Below are positions 6,059 to 15,100 of a stretch of DNA of 39,422 bases, piece after piece (positions within the stretch are counted from its first letter, which is position 1; each line of letters opens with the position of its first letter). Source of the stretch: UBA1723 sp045641065 (GTDB lineage: Bacteria > Bacteroidota > Bacteroidia > Bacteroidales > Paludibacteraceae); NCBI GenBank assembly GCA_045641065.1, contig JAZUGF010000057.1, positions 1-39,422 on the forward strand. Reading direction: 5' to 3'. Under the pieces are notes generated by a model that did not search any database, was not told the DNA's origin, and was given only the letters and a program-made list of their open reading frames with translations. The position numbers and the translations under genes were made by a program.

Positions 6059-8443
6059 TTAATGATGCTTTGCTCTGTCTTTCTCTTCAGCTCTCTTAGC
6101 TGAGTTCCAAGACTCAAGAGAACCTGTCAAGTAGCCTGTGATTCGGCGTAGACGGATGATCTCTTCACTCTTACATAGTGGACAAGTAGAGTAGATGACA
6201 CCACGATATCCGCATCGTTTACATGTGTCGACTGGGTGGTTGATTGAACCGTAACCGATATTCTCGTCGTTCATAACCTTAACAATCTTAAGGATTGAAC
6301 TTACGTTCTTCTTAGCTTCACCATCAAGCTCTACATATGTGATATGTCCACCACCTGTCAATGCGTGGAATGGAGCCTCTTTCTTAATCTTGTCAACCAA
6401 TGAGATATTCTCCTTTACATCTATATGGAATGAGTTTACATAGTATGCACGATCGTTAACACCCTCGATTGTTCCGAATTTCTGACGGTCGATTCTTGTG
6501 AAACGTCCGGCAAGACCTTCAGCTGGAGTTGCAAGTACTGAGTAGTTCAAATGATACTTCTCTTTGTACTCCTTAACAACCTCGTTCATTGCCAACAATA
6601 CGTCACGCAAGCAATCCCAAGCGTCCTGGTTTGTTCCGTGGCTCTCACCGTAGATTGCCATCATGGCATTGTGTCCACCGATGAATCCGATACCAAGTGT
6701 ACCGCTGTTGATTACATCTCCAACCTCATCGTTTGGTGCTAATGATGCTCCACCTTTCCAAACGTCGTTACCCATCATGAAAGGGAACTGGCGAGCCAAA
6801 GCTGTACGCTGGTATAGGTATCTTTCGTATAGCTGGTCAGCAACGAATGCTGCCATCTCTTTTGCCTTCTTAAGTAAGATCTTCTTTGCCTCTTTGCGAA
6901 TCAAATGCTTGTCGCCATCTGGGTAAAGATCCTCAGCTTCTCTCTTTGCGTTGATAGCTAAACGAGGAAGATTGATTGATGTGAATGATAGGTTACCACG
7001 GCCTACAGATGTCTTCTCTCCGTTAAGGTTCTCAAACACACGTGTACGGCAACCCATTGTAGCCAACTCGTATCTCCATCTCTTTGGATCATTCTCATCC
7101 CACTTCTCATGCTTGTTGAATGGAGTATCCAAGAATAGGAAGTTAGGGAACAATGATGTGGCAGTAGTGGCGCACGACTTCAATAATAGATCGAAGTTAG
7201 GAGCCTTAAACTTGATTTCGCCAGCCATTGCTGCGTCCCAATTCTCGATTGCTGCTTTGTAGTCTTCCTCTGTGTATGACACACCATCCTTTACTTTGAA
7301 AATCTGGATAGGGAAGACTGGAACCTCGCCGCTTCCAAGACCTTTAGAAGTAGTGTTAAGAAGCTCTCTCATCACCATTCTTCCTTCTGGAGACGTATCT
7401 GTTCCGTAGTTTATTGAACTGAACACCACCTGGTTACCACCACGTGAGTGCATTGTATTCAAGTTGTGGACAAGACCTTCCATAGCCTGAAGTGTCTCGT
7501 TGCGAGTATTATCGTATGCGTTATTGACGATTACTGAAAGCTCATCAACAGTGATGTTGATTCCCTTTCCACTTAGCATCTCCACCAAGTTGCTCTTCTC
7601 TTCTTCAGTAACGTCGATGCTCTTGATATTCTCCTTCAAAAGATTACGCAAGAAACCGAAATCCATATCCTTATGCTTGATCTTGCACAAGAATTTGATC
7701 ATCTGCTCAGCACTCTTTATAAATGTCTTGTAGACACCTGGAGCCATGAAGAAATCGAAAGCTGGGATACTCTGTCCACCGTGCTGTTCATTCTGGTTTG
7801 TTTGGAAAACGATTGTAGCCAAAGTTGCATAGCTGCGGATAGACTGTGGAGTACGGATGCTACCGTTCTTTGTCTTGAATCCTCTTTCGAAGATATCATC
7901 AAGGTCATATTGAACACATGTCACAGTCTTAGTTGGGTAATAATCCATATCGTGGATATGAATGTCTCCATCTCTGTGAGCACGTGCGAATTTTGGACTT
8001 AATAGATATTTGACTGTATAGTCTTTTGTTACCTCAGACGCAAATGTCATCATCTGGCCAGCAGGAGTGTGCGACGACATGTTAGCATTACTTAGGTTGA
8101 CGTCGTTCTTCTCAATGTTAACGATGCCATCCATCACATGCTTCATGTGTGTACGCTTATGACGCTCTGTGTTACGCTGGTCGCGATATAGGATATATTT
8201 CTTAGCGATGTGGTGGTTGCGGAACATCAATTCATGCTCCACCAAGTCCTGAATCTCCTCAACCGAGATCACCTCTTTGTCGATGTTGTTGCACACCGAT
8301 TCTGTAACCTGGTCAATTACCCCTGGCTCTTCTTTGACATCGCTGGCGCGGTATGCCTTAGTTATCGCGTTCTTGATTTTTTCCTTAGAGAAGGGTTCGT
8401 GTTTGCCATCACGCTTCTCTATCATTATTTTGTCCAAGTCCAT
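6059..8443 (-). CDS. nrdD: Anaerobic (class III) ribonucleoside-triphosphate reductase NrdD
   Basis: NrdD is an oxygen-sensitive glycyl-radical enzyme that reduces NTPs to dNTPs for anaerobic DNA synthesis. All 794 residues are present. An N-terminal ATP-cone (about 1-95, starting IEKRDGKHEPFSKEKI) gives allosteric control by ATP/dATP. The catalytic barrel includes the HIHDMDYY segment and the GTLGIGFIGGHNAM stretch. The C-terminus has the zinc site CKRC...CPLC (Cys741, 744, 754, 757) followed by the radical motif RRITGY with Gly770. NrdD needs the activase NrdG, which is often the next gene; here a terminator and an unrelated lipoprotein gene follow, so nrdG must be elsewhere. A 9-bp-arm palindrome at 8542-8562 about 100 bp upstream is a candidate operator. 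Confidence 0.97.
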   Translation of the reverse strand: MDLDKIMIEKRDGKHEPFSKEKIKNAITKAYRASDVKEEPGVIDQVTESVCNNIDKEVISVEEIQDLVEHELMFRNHHIAKKYILYRDQRNTERHKRTHMKHVMDGIVNIEKNDVNLSNANMSSHTPAGQMMTFASEVTKDYTVKYLLSPKFARAHRDGDIHIHDMDYYPTKTVTCVQYDLDDIFERGFKTKNGSIRTPQSIRSYATLATIVFQTNQNEQHGGQSIPAFDFFMAPGVYKTFIKSAEQMIKFLCKIKHKDMDFGFLRNLLKENIKSIDVTEEEKSNLVEMLSGKGINITVDELSVIVNNAYDNTRNETLQAMEGLVHNLNTMHSRGGNQVVFSSINYGTDTSPEGRMVMRELLNTTSKGLGSGEVPVFPIQIFKVKDGVSYTEEDYKAAIENWDAAMAGEIKFKAPNFDLLLKSCATTATSLFPNFLFLDTPFNKHEKWDENDPKRWRYELATMGCRTRVFENLNGEKTSVGRGNLSFTSINLPRLAINAKREAEDLYPDGDKHLIRKEAKKILLKKAKEMAAFVADQLYERYLYQRTALARQFPFMMGNDVWKGGASLAPNDEVGDVINSGTLGIGFIGGHNAMMAIYGESHGTNQDAWDCLRDVLLAMNEVVKEYKEKYHLNYSVLATPAEGLAGRFTRIDRQKFGTIEGVNDRAYYVNSFHIDVKENISLVDKIKKEAPFHALTGGGHITYVELDGEAKKNVSSILKIVKVMNDENIGYGSINHPVDTCKRCGYRGVIYSTCPLCKSEEIIRLRRITGYLTGSLESWNSAKRAEEKDRAKHH

Positions 8444-8541
8444 GTTATATCACCTAATTCTTTCTCATTCTAAATCTTTTGCAATATTACCCACAAAAAA
8501 AATAAAAAACACTCTTGATATAAAGATATTTTTTATTATAC

Positions 8542-8562
8542 AATTTGTAACGATTACAAATT
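8542..8562. promoter_or_regulatory. Candidate operator upstream of nrdD
   Basis: AATTTGTAA-CGA-TTACAAATT is a perfect inverted repeat with 9-bp arms and a 3-bp centre, in the AT-rich region 99 bp upstream of the nrdD start. The TTGTA..TACAA half-sites resemble targets of Crp/Fnr-family regulators, which would suit an anaerobic enzyme, but the protein that binds it is unknown. Confidence 0.4.
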
Positions 8563-8684
8563 TGAAATGTATTCATTTTTAATGATTCCCCAAACATCTA
8601 GTTATAATTAGCTGATTGGTTGGGTGAACCCTCTATATAGTGGATGAATATCTAAAATCCGTCTAGAAGTATGTTTAAAAACAT

Positions 8685-9428
8685 CTATTTGGTGTCATTC
8701 CATATCTTCCAAGACGCAATTGCTTGATTATGTAGCATTTCAAGTCCATTCTTTGTGACTGCTCCATGTTCCTCTCCAAGCTGACAAAATTTTGTATGCT
8801 CTGGATTGTAAACAAGATCATAAAGAAGATGATCTGGAGTCACAAACTGATATGGAATGTTTGGTGCTTCATCGTGATGCGGGAATGTGCCGACGGGAGA
8901 GCAGTTGACGATGACAGTGTACTCTTTCATGATATCCTCTGTCAAGTCTGCATATGTGAATCCGTCTGGCCGCTCACTTCTTGATACATATTTGTATTCA
9001 ATTCCCATTAGCTTGAAAGCATAGCAAACAGCTTTCGAAGCTCCACCTGTACCGAGAATCAACGCTTTCTTGTGATGTGGACGAAGAAGCGGTTTGATAC
9101 TGTCGGTGAATCCGATGATATCTGTGTTGTAACCACGCAATTCTGTCTTTCCATTCTCACGGATGAATTTCACTGTGTTCACAGCGCCGATTCCCTCTGC
9201 GATAGGGTCCAATGAGTTTAGGAACGGAATAATCTGCTCCTTATATGGAATTGTAACATTGAATCCGCTGAACTCTTTTGTTGTAATCAGCGTCTTGAAA
9301 TCATCGATTACAGGTAGCTCATAAAGATCGTATTGAGCGTCGATGTTTTCATTTGCGAATTTCTCAGTGAAGAATTTTTTTGAGAATGAGTGGACTAACA
9401 CTTTCCCAATCAAACCAAACTGTTTCAT
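8685..9428 (-). CDS. aroE: Shikimate dehydrogenase AroE
   Basis: AroE reduces 3-dehydroshikimate to shikimate with NADPH in the chorismate pathway. At 247 residues it is on the short side of the family (about 250-280). The N-terminal substrate domain has the HSFS shikimate-binding serines (13-16), NVTIPYKEQ with catalytic Lys63, and GAVNT (81-85). GYNTD follows with Asp103, the partner of the lysine. The Rossmann domain has the NADP loop GTGGASKAV (126-134) and a basic cluster after it (SRSERPDG), as expected for NADP specificity. It follows the lipoprotein gene at 9506-9940 by 77 bp on the same strand with no terminator or clear promoter between, so it may be the last gene of that transcript. 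Confidence 0.96.
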   Translation of the reverse strand: MKQFGLIGKVLVHSFSKKFFTEKFANENIDAQYDLYELPVIDDFKTLITTKEFSGFNVTIPYKEQIIPFLNSLDPIAEGIGAVNTVKFIRENGKTELRGYNTDIIGFTDSIKPLLRPHHKKALILGTGGASKAVCYAFKLMGIEYKYVSRSERPDGFTYADLTEDIMKEYTVIVNCSPVGTFPHHDEAPNIPYQFVTPDHLLYDLVYNPEHTKFCQLGEEHGAVTKNGLEMLHNQAIASWKIWNDTK

Positions 9429-9505
9429 ATTATTGAGTTTTTTTATCCGCCTCCGATGGTCCTGCGGGTGAATAGATCTAACTATTAATTGTTAACTCTT
9501 AATTA

Positions 9506-9940
9506 TTAATTTTTTACAAAGACGCTGTCAACAAGATGTAATGTGTAGACTCCGCGTTCTTCGCCGTATTTGGTGATTTCATTCACACCTTCCCACATTT
9601 TGCGAAGTTTAAGGTTCTTGCTGGTGTCAATTGCCACACTATCATCTATTTGATTCATGCGGTATGCGGCTATACTTTTAAATGGATAGATCTGTAATGC
9701 GGATTCCACATCCCAGATGTCTTCTCCAGTCACATCTTCACGCAAATAAATAAGAGTGTCTGTTGCAGGCTTTAATGTATCTTCGTATGAGACGTTGTTG
9801 AGATTGAGCGTGAACTTAAGCAACACGTCACAAGACTGATCGTTGACTATGCGGTATTCATAATCGTACGATTTCTCTTTACATGATGTAGACGCGAGCA
9901 ATCCCGTCAACAATATTATTTTCCAAACATTATTTCTCAT
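9506..9940 (-). CDS. Small putative lipoprotein of unknown function
   Basis: Not recognised. I chose the ATG at 9940 (144 residues, MRNNVWKIILLTGLLASTSC) because it starts a complete lipoprotein signal: positive n-region, hydrophobic core, and lipobox-like STSC with Cys20. The frame is open upstream to 10024, but that part lies inside the TPR gene in another frame. The residues after the cysteine (KEKSYDYEY) are mixed and less acidic than in the other lipoprotein here, so its orientation in the outer membrane is unclear. The mature part is about 124 residues, predicted mixed alpha/beta. The start overlaps the end of the TPR gene by 11 nt, which argues for translational coupling and a shared role. 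Confidence 0.75.
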   Translation of the reverse strand: MRNNVWKIILLTGLLASTSCKEKSYDYEYRIVNDQSCDVLLKFTLNLNNVSYEDTLKPATDTLIYLREDVTGEDIWDVESALQIYPFKSIAAYRMNQIDDSVAIDTSKNLKLRKMWEGVNEITKYGEERGVYTLHLVDSVFVKN

Positions 9941-11462
9941 TATAGAAGAATTTTTGAAAATCATTGTCGGTTTTGGCTTCCGGACAGTATTCATAAAATA
10001 ATGACTCTGCCATGAAATCCTCACCTGTCTCTCTCATTGAAGTCGCTGCCGACTGGATATCTCTCATCTTGTAATATGCCACAGCCTTCAATGCGTATAT
10101 CTCTTCCACATTGTCGGCGTTGACGGAGATAGCCTCGTCGTACATATTGATGGCACTGCGAAAATCGTTGCGGTCCATATAGATATGTCCGAGTGCAGAA
10201 ATCGCGTCGGCATTATCTTTATCCATCTCTAAAACGAAATGGTAGATGTTTTCTGCTTCGTTAAACTCTTCCAAGCAAACGAGAATGTCGGCTTTGAGCA
10301 GATAGTAATCCACTCTTGTCTGCCAGCATGGACTTTCGTCCCAATCCATCTTGTAGATATTGGATCCGAGACTCACGGCATCTGATATCACAGTGTCGTA
10401 GTAGTCCATCTCCACTCTGCGTATAGCTTCGTTCACACAAGAAAGAGCTTCTTTGTTGCGGTCGGACTGGTTGTAGCACACCGCAAGCGAGTATTGAGCA
10501 TTATGATAATCGCTATGTGTCGACGGAATTGTCTCCAAAATCGACGCAGCTTTTTTATAGTCGTCTGCCATCAAGTAGCAGTTTGCCAACTCAATCTTTG
10601 CTTTGATGTCGGTAGGGAAGAGCATGCTGTGCATACGGAACTCTTTCACTGCGTCCTTAAATTTTCCAGTTGCAGCCAACACCTTTCCGAACCATAGGTG
10701 TAGACGAGTATTCTCAGGATCTATGGCACGAGCGAAGTCGAATGACAGTTTTGCGTCAGGATAATTGAAATTCATGAAGTGGAGAATTCCCTGAGCTAAC
10801 CAAGCCTCCATGCAATAAGGATGATGGTCGACGAGAGACTCATACATTCCCGTCGCAACCTTATATTTATCATCACCAATCAGATAATCAGCGAGTTGAA
10901 TATAGCATTCTGCTTTAATACGAATGTCGGCAACCGTTTTTGTCGGCAATTTACTTGTGACATTATGCACCATCTCCAACACCTCATCCTCCTTGCACAC
11001 CACATTCATAGCATCAGCGACGTCGAAGATAGAATCCACAGGATTGCAATCAGTATCCTTATTCCACTGGATATCCACGATGGCATTTTTGATAGCCTCG
11101 TCGATGCTGGTCCTGTTCTCCACTGCATTTAGCACATGGTGAAGGATGATAAGATAGTTATTGAATGGATAACGCAGATAGTCAGCCTCCGGATTCCACA
11201 CTTTCAGAATCTTGAATCCTTTTGAGGAAAACTCCAAGAAGAGACGGCATATACGGATCTCATCGTTGTTAGGATAGTGAGCCAATGCATCTTCTGCGCA
11301 GGCGAAAGCTCTATCGTACTCTCCAAGGTCAGCATAGTAATATAGCACCGTAACAATCTCTTCTTCAGACATATAGCTGTCGGAATAGCGATTGCGGACA
11401 TAATCCTCGTAGCAATTCACGAGGTATGAAGTGCGGGCGTCATATATAGAGCTAAATCTCAT
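9930..11462 (-). CDS. Tetratricopeptide-repeat protein
   Basis: 510 residues with no signal peptide or TM segment, so cytoplasmic. TPR-type helix pairs are clearest between about residues 190 and 490, for example YKVATGMYESLVDHHPYCME, AKLSFDFARAIDPENTRLHL and the last repeat AINMYDEAISVNADNVEEIY. The spacing is about 34 residues and the consensus W/L-G-Y-A-F-A-P positions are recognisable. The N-terminal 180 residues are also helical but degenerate. TPR arrays bind partner proteins; no enzymatic domain is present. It is the first gene of a probable operon with the small lipoprotein gene (11-nt overlap) and aroE, and is divergent from the giant gene. It might serve an envelope-related assembly, but this is only inferred from the lipoprotein neighbour. 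Confidence 0.9.
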   Translation of the reverse strand: MRFSSIYDARTSYLVNCYEDYVRNRYSDSYMSEEEIVTVLYYYADLGEYDRAFACAEDALAHYPNNDEIRICRLFLEFSSKGFKILKVWNPEADYLRYPFNNYLIILHHVLNAVENRTSIDEAIKNAIVDIQWNKDTDCNPVDSIFDVADAMNVVCKEDEVLEMVHNVTSKLPTKTVADIRIKAECYIQLADYLIGDDKYKVATGMYESLVDHHPYCMEAWLAQGILHFMNFNYPDAKLSFDFARAIDPENTRLHLWFGKVLAATGKFKDAVKEFRMHSMLFPTDIKAKIELANCYLMADDYKKAASILETIPSTHSDYHNAQYSLAVCYNQSDRNKEALSCVNEAIRRVEMDYYDTVISDAVSLGSNIYKMDWDESPCWQTRVDYYLLKADILVCLEEFNEAENIYHFVLEMDKDNADAISALGHIYMDRNDFRSAINMYDEAISVNADNVEEIYALKAVAYYKMRDIQSAATSMRETGEDFMAESLFYEYCPEAKTDNDFQKFFYNEK

Positions 11463-11478
11463 TTTCTTTTATTTTCTG

Positions 11479-11510
11479 CAAATTTACGATGTAAAAAAAA
11501 GTTAAACGAA
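11479..11510 (-). promoter_or_regulatory. Promoter of the TPR-lipoprotein-aroE unit
   Basis: Minus strand: TTCG (11510-11507, one mismatch to TTTG), 20 nt, TAAATTTG (11486-11479, exact -7 box). Transcription would begin near 11472, only about 10 nt before the ATG. Confidence 0.5.
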
Positions 11511-11566
11511 AAATGAGATGCATAGTTATTAACAATACGGAATGAAGAATTCACAATGTGTATAAT

Positions 11567-11590
11567 AATTCGTAATTCGTAATTCGTAAT
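11567..11590. repeat. Tandem 7-bp repeat (AATTCGT, 3.4 copies)
   Basis: AATTCGT occurs at 11567, 11574 and 11581 without interruption, followed by AAT. Non-coding, between two divergent genes. Confidence 0.8.
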
Positions 11591-11729
11591 ACATAATTTG
11601 GAATCAAATCAACCTAAACCTTGCCTCCTGATTCCTGAGACAAAATGTATGTTTTTTCGTTTTTGTCGGAAATTTTACCGATTTGAACCAAAAAAACGTA
11701 AAAATCAAACGTTTGTGTCAAATTTTATC

Positions 11730-11737
11730 TATTTTTG
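11730..11737 (+). promoter_or_regulatory. Possible -7 box of the giant gene
   Basis: TATTTTTG matches TAnnTTTG exactly. The nearest TTTG (11712-11715, part of the palindrome CAAACGTTTG) is only 14 nt upstream, too close for a standard -33 box. The promoter may therefore be weak or activator-dependent, or it may lie elsewhere. Confidence 0.3.
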
Positions 11738-11897
11738 CATACTGCCTATATTATATATATGGGTAATTGGTTTGAATTTTAGTAAATTTATCAAAAATAT
11801 AGTCGATTTACGACGTGTAGGACTGCATATTCATGTATATATGCACATATTTTAGTAAAATTGCATGTATGTACAAGAATGAGGATGGTGAAAATTA

Positions 11898-11941
11898 GAT
11901 GACGCTAGGGGACTAAATAAAAACAAAGAGATAGCGTTGTC
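11898..11941 (+). promoter_or_regulatory. Hairpin in the leader of the giant gene
   Basis: GATGACGCTA and TAGCGTTGTC can form a 10-bp stem (two G-U pairs) with a 24-nt AT-rich loop, ending 51 nt before the start codon. There is no T-run, so it is not a terminator. Confidence 0.3.
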
Positions 11942-11992
11942 GTCGGAACAAAGACTATAGAACTTTTTTTGAAAATGATTTTAGATAGCATT

Positions 11993-12103
11993 ATGAAAAG
12001 ACTTAAGGATTTATCTGTTTCCTTAATGAGAGTATCTAAATATAACTCGCTAGGCTTATGCTTGGTGATGATCTTCATGTGCCTTGTGGAAGGAGTGGGG
12101 GCA
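11993..12103 (+). other. Signal peptide of the giant protein
   Basis: Residues 1-37. Basic n-region (MKRLKD, then RVSKYN), hydrophobic core LGLCLVMIFMCLV, and a cleavage site after GVGA before Gln38 (AxA-like, signal peptidase I). No lipobox follows, so export is through Sec as a non-lipidated protein. Confidence 0.8.
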
Positions 12104-15100
12104 CAGATAAATACACCTTTTGAACTTCATGCTTGGACCACATATTGGGGTGGAAAAAATGAAGTCACAAACACAATTTCGTTAATTGACTCCAAATCTT
12201 GTTATAGAGTTAATACAAACAAATTGTATCAATTACAAGAGCAACATGAAGGTTTGGCTGAGTTTAAGGATAAAAATGGTAATGTTATTGTGGTAGGCTC
12301 AGCTACTTCAAATTTTGTGCTTCATGATAATGGTGCCAATTTTAGTGTTAAAAATTTTGATCCATATTCGAATTATTTCTATGTATATTACAACAATTTA
12401 GTATGGAATTTAACAACAAGTGAGGGGGACTGCAGAAATTACTCAAAAGATCCTTTGGAAGTTACTGTTATTATTCCTGATCTTCCGGCTCTGTGTGTAT
12501 CAAATTCAAATATTCCTGGAAGTATGCCATCGGTTACACTACCTTCTGGTTATACTGCTGGCGGTTGGGAATATTTTAATAATGCGGATCAGTGGGTCTC
12601 ATTGCCTTTGCAATTTTCTAATGCTGGCAAATATCGTGTTAGATACAGGTCAACAGTAGGAAATCCGGCTCAAAACAAATACAGTAATGAAAAAACTTTG
12701 GTGGTGGCAGCTGTTCCAACCTTCAGTGCAAATCCATTGAATTTGACTAGAAATGGAGGAACGAAGTTATCGGATGTGTCAGTCCCTGTAGATTTAAAGG
12801 GATATGATAAGGTAAGTGAAACTTGGAAGCAAGGAGGAGGAACTCTTAACGCTAACACGTACATACTTCAAGAAGCAAACAATTATGATTTGACATATAT
12901 TGTTTCTAATGGTTGTACTGCGACTGGAAATATACACATAAATGTGCCTGTTGGTTCAACTCCTGCAAAATGTGTAACAGTTACAAAGACAGGTGATGTG
13001 GCATGTGGAAGCGGTGCTACATTGGTGATGAATACAACATGTGGAAATGTAGTGACTCAATATTCTTGGCAAAGATTAGAAAATGGAGAATGGAAAGATT
13101 GGTGGTGCTGTAACAAAGAAATAACGGTAAAGAGTGGTGATCTTAATGGACATCAGTATATAAGAGCTAGATTTGTGCATGACAATGATTGGTCGAATAT
13201 TGAGTATTCAGATCCAATTGATATGTATTCTCTTCCTTTTGAATTCAAGTCTCCTAAAGATAATCCAAATCCAGGTTTTAACTCAAAAGATAATGGAACT
13301 AAGATTGAGGTTGAGTCTGTTAAAGCATTGTGTTGCAACAACTATGAGGTGAAATTCAAGACTGTTGTCGACGGAGCGGAATGGGGAGATCGTGCGTATA
13401 TATATGCAGACGGTTACAGATTTTTTAATGCAGCGGATGGAGATCCTGGACTTTCTTTCAGTTTTAGTGATGGCTCATATTGGAGTGGTGTACTTGGTAT
13501 AGGAAATGGTATTGCTGATCATACCATATATATATATGTAGATGAGGCGAACAAAAGAATTTTTGTGAACTCTAAGAATGCCAACAACAATCCCGACGTC
13601 GTAATTGGTTTTGATAAATCAAACGATAATATAAAAAAGTTCCCTTGTGAAGATCTAGAATGGAGTCTTGCTACTGAGCCTTGTGGAGCTACAAGTTACC
13701 AGTGGTTTTATGGTTATGGTCAGACAACTATGCCTGGAGCTACAGGAAAAACATTGAAGATCAGCGGTGATGATTTCAAGAAATGGGGATACCCTACATA
13801 TATCGGATTGAAGGTCACGGGTAACATTAACGGACGTAACTATACCGCTACTCGTGGAGAGCAACTCAATTGGATGTTTACACAACAATCTGGAATCACA
13901 AGTTCAGGCCTTTCTGGATTCAATGTCTTGCCTATATGTTGTGATGACCGTGGTAGAATTTACCGTGTGACTTATTCCGGAACAGGGACAATAACTTACT
14001 CAGGTAAGAAATGTTATTATTCTAATCCGAACAATCCTCAAGGATACTCACTTAATGCTGGCGATGATCATGTAACAGTGACTGGTGGTACAGAATTATA
14101 TGTATATGTCATCGGAAATGGAAACGCATATTGGTCGAGAGAGGCTTTGGTTCCGCATCTTGTCTTAAATGGAGATGTCTGTGATCCATGTAATGACGTG
14201 AAACTAACCGCGACTCTAAGTGGTGTTGGACGATTTATCTTGGATTCATATGGTAGTGATAATAATATATTGATTCAGTGGGAAGGTTCGAACGACAACA
14301 CAAAATGGACTCCATTGACTGCCAATAAAACAGAAAGAGATAATACCAATAAAAATTTGTTGAGATCTGAAATGACTGATGCTGATGTCATTGGTCAGTA
14401 CAGATTTTTCAGAGTGTCATATTCGTTCGGATGTGAGACAGCCACAGCTCAGTTTAGCAAGAGTGCATGTCAGGATGCTCCAACAGTAGATCTGTCTGTC
14501 GCTTCAGGAAAAACACTTAATAAGTGTACTTCTGCAACATTGTCTTTTGCTGCAACAAACACGGAGAACTTTTCATGTAATTATTCTTTGAAATTGCAAG
14601 AGAGTCAGGACGGAGTGATCTGGAAAAATACAGATTCATTAAACTATGAAATTGAAGGTTCGAAGATTGAACTAAAGAATGTATCAGCAAAATACTATAG
14701 ATATGCTTTGTTGTTAGACAATGGCAATGGCGTGTATTCTAAGGTTTTGACTGCTACCGATGTCGATGGAGTGGAGATATCTCTTGAATATAATAAGAGT
14801 TATGTCTACGGACCAGATATGGAGCATGGACAACATAACAAAGTGACAATCATTGCAAATTCTAACATTGACATTGATCATGGTTATTGGGAGAAATGGA
14901 ATGATACAACTAAGGAGTGGGAGGATGCGTCTGCCTCAGGATTTCCTAATGTCTCTGGAGCAACGACAAGTGCTATCACTTATACAATCACGCAGACAGC
15001 GGAGGTGGTGAAATTCAGATATGTCTCTACAAAGGTCTGCCAGACATCCAAAGAGATTGAAATCCCAATCGACAGAATTGAGACTGAATGTGCGTTGGAG

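Larger units (their letters stand above)
11463..11992. other. 530-bp AT-rich intergenic region upstream of the giant gene
   Basis: No convincing gene on either strand. It holds the TPR-gene promoter (11479-11510) and three and a half copies of the 7-mer AATTCGT (11567-11590). It also holds a palindrome CAAACGTTTG (11706-11715), an exact -7 box TATTTTTG on the plus strand (11730-11737), and a leader hairpin (11898-11941). If the plus-strand -7 box is used, the giant gene has a leader of about 250 nt. Confidence 0.6.

Noticed and set aside
8660..8684. ATGTTT...AAACAT dyad after aroE as a terminator
   Set aside because: A 6-bp AT-only stem with a 2-nt loop and no following T-run is too weak to call.
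9440..9470. GC-rich inverted repeat (CCGC...GCGG) upstream of aroE as a terminator
   Set aside because: The stem is only 4 bp with a long loop and no T-run follows on the minus strand.
11598..11855. Plus-strand frame of 85 residues between the TPR gene and the giant gene
   Set aside because: Composition follows the AT-rich background (Phe, Ile, Lys, Tyr rich), it has no promoter or family likeness, and it covers the palindrome and -7 box.
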